Positions 54,027-62,712 of a DNA stretch of 64,000 bases are shown one piece after another (position 1 is the stretch's first letter; every line of letters starts with the position of its first letter). The DNA is from an uncultured Helicobacter sp. Lineage in GTDB: Bacteria > Campylobacterota > Campylobacteria > Campylobacterales > Helicobacteraceae. The notes under the pieces are model-generated. The model saw only the letters and a program-made list of their open reading frames with translations, did not search any database and was not told the DNA's origin. The stretch lies in NCBI RefSeq assembly GCF_910577135.1, contig NZ_CAJTLL010000004.1, forward strand, positions 9,234-73,233. Direction: 5' to 3'. The position numbers were made by a program, and so were the translations under genes.

Positions 54027-56603
54027 ATGAACATTTTTGAAAAATTAACTAATCAAATGAAAGAAACCCTCGATAGTGCAGCTTCTCTCGCCTTGCATTC
54101 TCAAAATCAAGAAATCACCCCCGCACACGTATATTGGGCATTTCTTGCTAATCATCAAAGTATTTTGAATCAAGCTTTAAACAAAATGAATATCGCTAAA
54201 GAGGCTATCGAGCTTCAGGCGCGTAGCGAAGTGGATAAATTGCCTAAAAGTTCAAGTGTTACAAAAGAGAATCTAAGCCTTAGCAAAGAATGCTCTGCCG
54301 CGCTACATCTCGCGCAAGGTGAAGCTACCAAAAATGGCGATAGTTACATCGCTGCGGATATGTTTTTGATTGCTAATATTAAAGATGGCGCGTTTGTAAG
54401 TATTTTTAAGCCTTTTGTGGATATAAATGAGTTGAAAAAGACCTTGCTTTCTTTACGTGGAGAGGTAAAGATAGATTCTCAAAGTGGCGATGATAATTTA
54501 GAATCCTTAAGCAAATTTGGAATTGACCTCACACAAAAGGCGTTAGAAAACACGCTAGATCCTGTGATAGGGCGAGATGATGAGATTAATGCGATGATGC
54601 AGATTCTCATACGCAAAAGCAAGAATAATCCTATTTTGCTCGGTGAGCCCGGCGTGGGAAAAACTGCTGTGGTAGAAGGTTTGGCACAAAGGATTGTGGC
54701 AAAGAGTGTGCCTGTGAGTTTGCAAAATAAAAAGCTTATCGCGCTTGATATGAGCGCGCTCATTGCCGGAGCGAAGTATCGTGGGGAGTTTGAGGAGCGG
54801 CTTAAAAATGTCGTAGAGGAGGTGAAAAAAGCAGGGAATGTGATACTTTTCATCGATGAGATTCACACTATTGTCGGCGCAGGGGCGAGTGAAGGCAGTA
54901 TGGACGCTGCAAATATCCTTAAACCCGCTCTTGCAAGGGGTGAGCTACACACGATAGGAGCGACCACATTAAAAGAATATCGTAAATATTTTGAGAAGGA
55001 CGCCGCACTTACAAGGCGATTTCAGCCCATTATGGTGAATGAGCCAAGCATTAATGAGGCATTGCAAATTTTGCGAGGGATTAAGCCTAATTTAGAGGCA
55101 CATCATAATGTCAATATCGCAGATTCCGCGCTTGTTGCAGCAGCCAAGCTTTCTACTCGCTATATTGCAGATAGATTTTTGCCCGATAAGGCGATTGACT
55201 TAATCGATGAAGCCGCTGCAGAGCTAAAAATGCAAATAGAATCCGAGCCATTAGAGTTAAGTAAGATTAAAAAGCAGATTGCGAATTTAGAAGTGGAAAA
55301 ACAAGCCTTGAATATGGAGAAAAATAATGCTAATGAGGCGCGAGTAGGGGAGATTGATAAGGAATTAGCGAATTTGCGTGAGGAGAGGGTGAGCTTAGAG
55401 GGGCGATTTGAACAGGAAAAGCAGGTTTTTACCCAAATAGCTGCACTTAAATCACAGCTCGATAGCTTAAAAAGAGAATCCGAGCTTGCCAAGCGAAGTG
55501 GAGATTATAATAAGGCAGCGGAGATTGACTATGGGAAGATTCCTGATATAGAGGCACAAGAAGTGGCATTGCAAAAGCAATGGGAGGATATGCAAAATCA
55601 CGGCACATTGCTTAAAAATGCTGTTACGCAAGAGAGTATAGCCGGTGTGGTGAGTCGTTGGAGTGGTATCCCGGTAAAAAAAATGCTTCAAAGTCAAAAA
55701 GATAGAATCTTAGGCATAGAAGCCGAGCTTGAAAAAAGCGTAGTAGGGCAGAAAGAGGCGATTAAGGCGATTGCACGTGCGATTAAACGCAATAAGGCAG
55801 GGCTAAGTGAGGGCGGCAGATCTATTGGGAGCCTTTTGTTTCTAGGACCCACAGGCGTGGGGAAAACACAATGTGCTAAGACATTAGCCGAATTTTTGTT
55901 TGATAATGCAAAGTCGCTTGTACGTATCGATATGAGCGAATATATGGAAAAACACGCGGTGAGTCGGCTTGTGGGTGCACCTCCAGGATATGTAGGCTAT
56001 GAGGAGGGCGGAGTGCTAACTGAAGCTATTCGCCGCAAACCTTATAGTATCGTGCTATTTGATGAAGTTGAGAAGGCACACCCTGATGTGTTTAATATCC
56101 TCTTACAAGTGCTTGATGATGGGCGATTAACCGATAGCAAGGGCGTGGTTGTGGATTTTAGTAATACGATTATTATTTTGACAAGCAATATCGCAAGTGA
56201 TAAGATTATGGAGATAAGTGATAAGGCACAGCGAGATATTGCCGTCAAAGAGGCGTTGAAAATGTATTTTAAGCCGGAATTTCTTAATCGCCTTGATGAT
56301 GTGGTGATTTTCAATCCTTTGCGTTTAAAAGAAATTACAAAAATTGTGGATATTATGTTTGCGGCTTTGGCTAAGAGGGCAAAAGAGCGAGGCATTCACA
56401 TTGCATTAAGTGAGGAGGCAAAGGCGCATATCGCAAAAGTGGGCTTTGATAGTGTGTATGGTGCGCGTCCGCTTAAAAGGGCATTGTATGAAGAGGTGGA
56501 GGATAGATTGGCGGATTTAATTTTGCGTGATGAGGTTAAAGACGGAGGGAGCGTACGTTTTGTCTGCAAAGATGATGAGATGAGCGCAGAGGTAGGGAAG
56601 TGA
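54027..56603 (+). CDS. clpB: ATP-dependent disaggregase ClpB
   Basis: 858 residues, full length. N-domain 1-150. First AAA+ domain: Walker [20 protein letters not shown], Walker [16 protein letters not shown], and arginine-finger region [11 protein letters not shown]. Coiled-coil M domain about 400-530. Second AAA+ domain: [18 protein letters not shown], Walker [19 protein letters not shown], and [19 protein letters not shown] pore loop. Works with DnaK to rescue aggregated proteins. Start ATG 54027 follows AAAGGAG. It is the first intact housekeeping gene after the island. Confidence 0.97.
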   Translation: MNIFEKLTNQMKETLDSAASLALHSQNQEITPAHVYWAFLANHQSILNQALNKMNIAKEAIELQARSEVDKLPKSSSVTKENLSLSKECSAALHLAQGEATKNGDSYIAADMFLIANIKDGAFVSIFKPFVDINELKKTLLSLRGEVKIDSQSGDDNLESLSKFGIDLTQKALENTLDPVIGRDDEINAMMQILIRKSKNNPILLGEPGVGKTAVVEGLAQRIVAKSVPVSLQNKKLIALDMSALIAGAKYRGEFEERLKNVVEEVKKAGNVILFIDEIHTIVGAGASEGSMDAANILKPALARGELHTIGATTLKEYRKYFEKDAALTRRFQPIMVNEPSINEALQILRGIKPNLEAHHNVNIADSALVAAAKLSTRYIADRFLPDKAIDLIDEAAAELKMQIESEPLELSKIKKQIANLEVEKQALNMEKNNANEARVGEIDKELANLREERVSLEGRFEQEKQVFTQIAALKSQLDSLKRESELAKRSGDYNKAAEIDYGKIPDIEAQEVALQKQWEDMQNHGTLLKNAVTQESIAGVVSRWSGIPVKKMLQSQKDRILGIEAELEKSVVGQKEAIKAIARAIKRNKAGLSEGGRSIGSLLFLGPTGVGKTQCAKTLAEFLFDNAKSLVRIDMSEYMEKHAVSRLVGAPPGYVGYEEGGVLTEAIRRKPYSIVLFDEVEKAHPDVFNILLQVLDDGRLTDSKGVVVDFSNTIIILTSNIASDKIMEISDKAQRDIAVKEALKMYFKPEFLNRLDDVVIFNPLRLKEITKIVDIMFAALAKRAKERGIHIALSEEAKAHIAKVGFDSVYGARPLKRALYEEVEDRLADLILRDEVKDGGSVRFVCKDDEMSAEVGK

Positions 56604-56656
56604 TGACTTTTAAAGCATAAAAGGGCGCAAAATATGGAATTATTACTTAATATGGC

Positions 56657-56662
56657 TATAAT
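56657..56662 (+). promoter_or_regulatory. -10 box of the thioredoxin-fold protein gene
   Basis: TATAAT 31 nt before the ATG at 56694, following GGC. Confidence 0.45.
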
Positions 56663-56693
56663 ACGCACATTTTTGTAATAGCAAGGGAGTAAT

Positions 56694-57392
56694 ATGAAGC
56701 ATAAAATAGCGTTAGTTAGTGTATTGATAAGTATGTGTCATTTGGCGTATGCCCAAGCAAACAAGGATTCCCTTGAACAGACATTAAGGGCAAATAATAT
56801 AGAAGGTAAAATTATTTCTAATAGCGATTTAGGAAGCGGACTAAGTATGGTAGTGATAGAGATTGGCACTCAGCACGTGCCATTTTTGGTTACCAATGAT
56901 GGGAAAATGATGTTCCAGCCTGATATATCTCTCTTCCAAGATAAGAATACGGAGTCGCATATACAAGGATTCTATAAAGATCTCTACGAGAAAGAAAAGG
57001 CAAAGATTAATACTAAATTAAAGGAGCTCTTTAACGATAAAAATGCGCAAGTATTTTCCTTTAAGGCGAAGAAGCAGAGTAGTAAAACAATTTATATCGT
57101 CTCTGACCCTAATTGCCCCTATTGTCAGCAAGAATTCGCTAATCTTTCTAGGCGTCTAGAAGAAGCGAATGTGAAAATGCTACTCGTAGGATTTTTGGGA
57201 GAAGATTCTATGTTGAAAGTAGCAAATGCCCTTAAAAATAAAAGTGGCAATCAAGCTAAAGATATAGCTATGCTTAGTGCGCTTTATGGTGCTAAGGTAA
57301 AGGGGAAAGCGATGGATACAAAAGAGGCAATGGCACTCACTCAAGCGGTCGCGAATGTGGGTGTGCGCTCTGTGCCTTATATTATAGAGTGA
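56694..57392 (+). CDS. periplasmic thioredoxin-fold protein (DsbC/DsbG-like)
   Basis: 232 residues. Signal peptide MKHKIALVSVLISMCHLAYA. N-terminal dimerisation-like part, then TIYIVSDPNCPYCQQEFANL with the CPYC active site and, near the end, the cis-Pro loop GVRSVPYIIE. This layout is that of DsbC/DsbG disulfide isomerases. The domain after the active site (ANALKNKSGNQAKD) has the inserted helices typical of the group. It probably acts on outer membrane or secreted proteins. It stands alone between clpB and convergent mcrC. Confidence 0.82.
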   Translation: MKHKIALVSVLISMCHLAYAQANKDSLEQTLRANNIEGKIISNSDLGSGLSMVVIEIGTQHVPFLVTNDGKMMFQPDISLFQDKNTESHIQGFYKDLYEKEKAKINTKLKELFNDKNAQVFSFKAKKQSSKTIYIVSDPNCPYCQQEFANLSRRLEEANVKMLLVGFLGEDSMLKVANALKNKSGNQAKDIAMLSALYGAKVKGKAMDTKEAMALTQAVANVGVRSVPYIIE

Positions 57393-57419
57393 TGAATGTG
57401 TAAGTGGGTGCTTGGGATT

Positions 57420-59072
57420 CTATTGATGGCTTAGAGGGAAAAGGCAAATGTATAGAGTGATTTTTGGTTGATTTTGTGAATCTGCTTGTGTTACCTGCTT
57501 AGAACCTTCGCTTAAATTTTTGGCAAATGCCACAACATCAGACTTAAATGTAAAAGTAGGGGGCGTAGGCTTTGCATTGGTCTCTGTGCTATCTGTGGGG
57601 GCAGGATAAATCAAAAAGCCCTTTTTGCATTGGTATTTGCACAGATATGCCCATATTTGATAGATGTCCGCTTGAGCGATATTATCGATATTGTAATGTT
57701 TTTGTGAATCTTGGCTTAAAAGTTTCCATTTGGTATCGGCGATAAAAAAGGTTTGTGGGGTTTGTTGGATATTGTCCTTTGTGTAGCCTACAATGTCGGG
57801 AATAAGCCTAAACATTTTTTCTTTGTCTTGTTCGGCTAGATATTTTATACTTTCTTGTGTTTTAATGAAGATGTTGTGCTTTTGAATGTCGCTTTGAGAA
57901 TCTTTCAAAATGTGTTGCACAAATTCATCATAAAGCCCATTTTTGTAGCTTTTATCATTCAAGTATTTTTTCATCTCACTTGCGACATAAGATTCAAATA
58001 AAATATTCATATCAAAAAGCAGGGCAAATGCTTTAGAGTTGCCCTGATATGCGCTAAAACTCTGCCTTTTTAAGAAAATTTTGCACCATAATAAAATATT
58101 TTCATATACCTTAAAATGCCTCGTGTTTTGACATCTGCTTAAATCTTTATCAATATTTTTGCTTGGCTTAATCTCTGCAAAAATAAAGTGCATTTGTATA
58201 AGTTTGCTTTGGGTTTTGCTACTAAGGCTTAGTGTCTCTAAAAGTTTTAGAGTGCTTTTGATAAGGGCATTTTCAGGGATATTATGAGAGAACTCATCAC
58301 TTGCAGTAAAAAATCGCTCTTTATGTGTGAGGTTGTATTTGAGATGTTGGCTAAAAAGCAATTTGCCCTTTAAAAAAGTGCGATTTTGCTCTTTTAACAC
58401 ATAGTTTGCTCTAATTCCCCTTTTCACAAGGCTCTCAAGCTCATCTAAAAACATTAAAACAAAGGCTTCAAGCAGAGGAAATTGCTGGGCTTTAAGATGT
58501 GCAAATTGTGTGTGTTTCAAGGGTGAGTTTTTCAGGCTTTTTAGCATATTGAGTAGAATTTGCTTTGCTTGGCATACTTTGCATTTTTGGCTTTTTAAAT
58601 TCTCGTTGTGAGGCGATGCATTGATATGGCAATCCACATTGTTTTGGATTGTTTTGTCAGTTTCACTTCCTTGTAATGATGAGCAGGTGCAATTTTTGAT
58701 TTGAAACACATTGCTTTCTTTAATGCTTTGAAATGTTTTAGGCAGAATCTCTACGCAAAAGCCGCTTTTACTTTGGATAAGCCCGACATAGTTTTGCGCT
58801 TTGAGCATATCTTTGCCATTTTGCCTAATGAGTTTTAAAAACTGATGATTGCCCTCATATTTTGTAAAATCTACAAGTTCATTGAATATGCTTTGAGCTT
58901 TCGATTCTATGGCTTTTGCTTCACTTGTGATAGTAGCTTTTGTCTCGCTCCATTCTGCATTAGAATTATTAAGAGTAGCATTTATTTTATGATTGGCTTC
59001 AAGGGCTTGTTTAACCTCATTAAAACCAAAGCTCTGCCATTCGGCTATGCAAAGGGTGTTTTTAGGCTTCAT
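57420..59072 (-). CDS. mcrC: McrC-type subunit of an McrBC modified-DNA restriction system
   Basis: 550 residues, longer than many McrC. N-terminal DUF2357-like region (LKLIRQNGKDMLKAQNYVGL, FCVEILPKTF), a Cys-rich insertion at about 127-170 (KCKVCQAKQ), the core FVLMFLDELESLVKRGIRAN and YVLKEQNRTFLKGKLLFSQH, and the C-terminal nuclease core FRLIPDIVGY then FFIADTKWKLL (the PD-D-x-K type site). It should supply the nuclease that McrB GTPase drives to cut methylcytosine DNA. Its ATG overlaps the mcrB stop by 11 nt. Intact here while mcrB is broken. Confidence 0.82.
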   Translation of the reverse strand: MKPKNTLCIAEWQSFGFNEVKQALEANHKINATLNNSNAEWSETKATITSEAKAIESKAQSIFNELVDFTKYEGNHQFLKLIRQNGKDMLKAQNYVGLIQSKSGFCVEILPKTFQSIKESNVFQIKNCTCSSLQGSETDKTIQNNVDCHINASPHNENLKSQKCKVCQAKQILLNMLKSLKNSPLKHTQFAHLKAQQFPLLEAFVLMFLDELESLVKRGIRANYVLKEQNRTFLKGKLLFSQHLKYNLTHKERFFTASDEFSHNIPENALIKSTLKLLETLSLSSKTQSKLIQMHFIFAEIKPSKNIDKDLSRCQNTRHFKVYENILLWCKIFLKRQSFSAYQGNSKAFALLFDMNILFESYVASEMKKYLNDKSYKNGLYDEFVQHILKDSQSDIQKHNIFIKTQESIKYLAEQDKEKMFRLIPDIVGYTKDNIQQTPQTFFIADTKWKLLSQDSQKHYNIDNIAQADIYQIWAYLCKYQCKKGFLIYPAPTDSTETNAKPTPPTFTFKSDVVAFAKNLSEGSKQVTQADSQNQPKITLYICLFPLSHQ

Positions 59073-60545
59073 CTTGCTCGTTTTCTTTTTCTAAGTTAAT
59101 GTTATTGTCATAAATTCTTTTAAAATTCTCTATTGTCCAATTTTCTTGTTTTGTGATTTCATAAACCACTTTTTCGCTATCAAAATCATTAAATTTTCTC
59201 GTGTCAAACAACCTAGAAAATGTCAAATCTTTTTTCTTTTTCACCATTTTATTGCCATTAGGCACGGCGTCAATCTTGGCATAATCCTCATAGAAATACT
59301 CCTGCAAAAGCGGGATAATTTTTTAGCAAAAATATTTTTTAAATCCTCTAAGTTTTTAACATCAATAAAAAAGGCGTGCCCTATAGTATGCTCTCTATCG
59401 AGCAAAAACTCAATGCGATTGTTTATAGAATCTAAAAGTTTTAGCAGATTCACATCTTTATAGTCATTATTTATTTTACTCGAATCTGGCATTAATTCTA
59501 TAAACTCAAATCGCCTACGCAATGCCGTATCAAGCAAGGCTATGCTTCTATCAGCCGTATTCATCGTGCCGATGATATAGAGATTTTTAGGCACTCCAAA
59601 GGATTCATTGCTGTAGGGTAAACTTACGCGTAATTCCTCACTAGCTCCTATGCGCTTGCCTGGCTCTATCAATGTAATGAGTTCACCTAGAATCTTAGAA
59701 ATATTCCCGCGATTGATCTCATCAATGATAAGGATATAGGGTTTTAGAGTGTTATCAATAGAATCTGTGGAAATCTGCAATTTTTTTGCTTTTTCTCGCC
59801 ATTGGGGAGAGTTCTCAAAGTCTTGGATTTTTTCAAAGATGGCATAATATATTTTGGGATCAAAATATATTCCACCTTTTGGTGAAGGAATATTAAACTC
59901 CTCTTTTTTAGTATTTTTAAAATTGTTATATTCTGCAATAAGAGCAGCCACACTAAGTTTTTTGGTTGGTTTTTGTGCTGCTGATGTTTTTGCACCTAGC
60001 CATCGCTTGTCGGGATTTCCATATATTTTATAAGGACTTGATTCTTTAATTTTTGAAACAAAGAAGTTGTTATAGAATGGAAAATGATATTCTTCATTAT
60101 CGTCTTCAGTTTCCTTAATTTTTTCTATAAAAGATTCTATTAGTTCTCTTACATAATCCTCTATTTGTAATGTTTCTACTGATTTTTGAGAGTTTTGTAA
60201 ATTCTCTAAGGCTGCATTGCAAATTTCTTTAAAAATTCCCTCTTCTACTTTATAAACCATTTCATTAGAAAATTCTACTTCAGCATTATTTTTATCGATA
60301 TCTGGCTTTATCCCCTCGATAAATTCCTCATAGGAAAAGCTTTGATGAAAGGTGATAAATTCAATTTACCTTTTCTCCTTATATTCATCAAAAAGCTTCT
60401 TTTGCTCCGCTCTATCATTTGGTATAGAATCTATGAGTTTAAATTCACGCAAGATTTCTAAGGCTTTATTGATAGTATGGTAAGTCTTCCCTGTGCCAGG
60501 AGGTCCATAAAGGATTTGATTTAGAGGGATACGATTTTCGTTCAT
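59062..60545 (-). pseudogene. mcrB: McrB-type GTPase subunit, nonsense and frameshift
   Basis: Starts MNENRIPLNQILYGPPGTGK (Walker A) and reads about 59 codons to an in-frame TAA at 60368-60366, in [18 protein letters not shown], where a Lys codon (AAA) is expected. The same frame continues ([13 protein letters not shown], then [20 protein letters not shown], the Walker B and signature; [20 protein letters not shown] and [11 protein letters not shown]) to AKK. There an A6 run (T6 at 59319-59324 on the plus strand) lacks one A; the true frame goes on as [17 protein letters not shown]. Two independent lesions mean this copy is dead unless one is an error. It would need McrC to work. Confidence 0.87.
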
Positions 60546-60756
60546 TGATTCTCCTTGTTTTTAATTTGTAGTTTATAGCATATCTTTTTTTTGCAAGTGG
60601 CATTAGACAGAATTAATAGAATTTGCCACAAAATGTAATCATTATAGTATAGAACTATTGCTATAATTTTACAATATTTAAGGAAGTTTAGGTGAATGAA
60701 GCGACAACAATTAAGCATTTCATCAAGAAATAGCCTTATCAAGAAAGAGATTCATT

Positions 60757-61060
60757 ATGAGGAAAATATTAAGGCTTTGGCTGTAAGTTTAGTAAGCTTT
60801 ATGGCAATGGCAGAGGAAAGCGGAGTGTTTGTAGGTGTAGGGCTTGGTGCTAATACTTGGCAGAGGAAAGACCTTTGATGTTCCTGATATTAAGAAAATA
60901 AGCTTTGATACAGCTCTTAATGTCGCTCTAAGAACTGTATAACCAGATACCATAGCATAGAACTCGCCGCTAGGGAACTATTTGTAGATACTATATTGCA
61001 TAATCAAGATCCACTAAAATTAATTACAATGTGGGCGTAAGATATGTCTTCAGTTTTTAA
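60757..61060 (+). pseudogene. outer membrane protein remnant
   Basis: Start ATG 60757 with an AAGAAAGAG site. A signal-peptide-like part ALAVSLVSFMAMAEESGVF needs a frameshift after MRKILR. Then VGVGLGANTW, FDVPDIKKISFDTALNVALR, and a later piece SIELAARELFVDTIL ending INYNVGVRYVFSF and stop, the usual C-terminus of Helicobacter outer membrane proteins. The middle of the barrel (about 100-150 residues) is deleted. A dead gene of a family that is often phase-variable. Confidence 0.65.
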
Positions 61061-61587
61061 GATTTGTTATTGTGCTTATAGCTTTGCTTTCGGGGAGCAG
61101 TCCCCGTTAGGCTAAGTAGAATCTTATAGAGTATATCCATAAAATCTTGTAGTAACAAGAGCATAGATATTAGCCCTAATATGTAGAAAAGGGCAATGTC
61201 GATTCTCATCTCTACAATTCAAAATTGTAGAGAAATAACATCAGCAATTTATTCTATAAATAAGGCAACTTCCTATTTTTTAACAATAAGCATAGTTAGT
61301 GTAGAATAGCAATACCATATCTTGAAAAACGCACTCGATAGATAGGGCACAGCCTTAGCTATAGGTGTATTCTTTAGGCGCATAAGCTGGATTTACTCCT
61401 GATTGTGCAAGACCCTTACGGCGATTTATCGCAATAGCAAGGGCATAATAGAATAGCGTTCCTATGCCTTAAAACTTATTTTTTAGGTGCAGATAACATT
61501 TGTGTAAATCTCTTTATGCTTTGGCTCATTCCTATTTGTAAGACTACACGGTGCGCTAATATGATAGGGTAGAAATGGAGGGAAAAT
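61061..61587. other. intergenic stretch without a recognised gene
   Basis: No coding frame of interest and no tRNA. AT-rich, with several short GC islands. It may hold more outer membrane protein debris, but I cannot align it. Confidence 0.45.
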
Positions 61588-62169
61588 GTGAAATGTCTTG
61601 TATGTGAGCGATATAGCTGGAAGATTCTATGTAGGGATTGCCTGAATGATATTCCTCTAACGCCTCGCCATAGAATCCTTGCAAATTCGATAAAAACTTA
61701 TAGCTTTTATCGCTATGAAGATGTGGCGTTACTTATGCAGAGCAAATATCATCTTGTAGGTTCGCGTATACTTGCCACTCTTGCAAAAAATGCGGCAAAA
61801 TATTTTTTTTCACATATATATGATAGTTTAGAGTCCCCAAAACTTACGCTTTTAGGCTTAGATGATTATCCTTATGGAGCATATTCACACACGGGTGTGA
61901 TAGTTCGGGCATTTACTAAAGAAAGCAAAGGCGTTTTTGAGGGTTGCTATGGTGCGCTTAAGGCACAAAATAATGTAAAGTATGCAGGGGAGAGCTTACA
62001 ATTTCGACAGGATAATCCTAAGGGATTTGCCTTGCAAAAACCTCTGCAAGATACGCATATTGTGCTTATTGATGATATTATCACCACTGGCACAAGTCTC
62101 AATGAAGCTATTAATGTGCTTCATTCTTACCATATCGCATTTTGCTTGACACTTTGTGATGCGAGATAA
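61588..62169 (+). CDS. comF: ComF-family phosphoribosyltransferase-like protein
   Basis: 193 residues from GTG 61588 (GGAGGG upstream). N-terminal CLVCERYSWKILCRDCLN zinc-ribbon-type Cys pairs, then the ComF core. The C-terminal DTHIVLIDDIITTGTSLNEA is the phosphoribosyltransferase DD-TTGTS PRPP loop. ComF proteins help natural DNA uptake. The gene ends exactly where the convergent HTH gene ends. Confidence 0.88.
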   Translation: MKCLVCERYSWKILCRDCLNDIPLTPRHRILANSIKTYSFYRYEDVALLMQSKYHLVGSRILATLAKNAAKYFFSHIYDSLESPKLTLLGLDDYPYGAYSHTGVIVRAFTKESKGVFEGCYGALKAQNNVKYAGESLQFRQDNPKGFALQKPLQDTHIVLIDDIITTGTSLNEAINVLHSYHIAFCLTLCDAR

Positions 62170-62412
62170 TTATTTTTTCTGTATTTTTTGTGCTTGTGCA
62201 GTGTTAAGCACATCAGATTCTATGCGCTCGAGTTCTTGGCAGTATTGTTGTTGGGCAGAGAGAATTTCTTTAAATTTAAACCCTAACATAACGATGGTGT
62301 AAAGCTCACTTTTATTCTTTCGCCAATTATAGAGTGTTTTGGTATCGACTTTTAGAATCCCTGCAATATCACGTTGTGAAAGCTTAGGTGAAAGTGAATT
62401 ATTGCGCCTCAT
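62170..62412 (-). CDS. small HTH DNA-binding protein
   Basis: 80 residues. The region LSQRDIAGILKVDTKTLYNW reads as a helix-turn-helix (Ser-Gln-Arg-Asp-Ile-Ala, then Val-Asp..Thr-Leu-Tyr-Asn-Trp), as in short phage or transposase-type HTH proteins. A helical C-terminus with acidic residues follows (QYCQELERIESDV). It is probably a transcriptional regulator; the target is unknown. Convergent with comF. Confidence 0.65.
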   Translation of the reverse strand: MRRNNSLSPKLSQRDIAGILKVDTKTLYNWRKNKSELYTIVMLGFKFKEILSAQQQYCQELERIESDVLNTAQAQKIQKK

Positions 62413-62696
62413 TATGTTTTCCTTAAAGCAATGTATTTTATTCTTTATAAGATTTTACTAAAAGAATATTTCTATTCTATCATAGTGATTATTAAAAATT
62501 ACTTTTTTACTTAATGCTAGGAGATAAAAGAGTGAAAATTCCTTATGGAAATAGTTTCAAGATCGTGCAAAATATAAGATACTTATCCCTTAAAGAGCAG
62601 TTTCATATTTTTTAGAATATCAATATTCACATTTACTAAAATGAGGACAAAGAAGCACCAAGTCTTTATGCGGCTTTTTAGAATCCTTACTTCTAT
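62413..62696. other. intergenic region upstream of the HTH gene
   Basis: AT-rich. It would hold the HTH promoter on the minus strand; no strong -10/-35 pair. Nothing else recognised. Confidence 0.4.
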
Positions 62697-62709
62697 GGGG
62701 GGGGGGGGG
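62697..62709. repeat. G13 homopolymer tract just past the topA stop
   Basis: Thirteen G on the plus strand (C13 in the topA direction), three bases downstream of the topA stop. The longest tract in the window. A short plus-strand frame (MRTKKHQVFMRLFRILTS then Met-Gly4) runs through it antisense to topA, but looks non-coding. Confidence 0.9.
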
Positions 62710-62712
62710 AAG

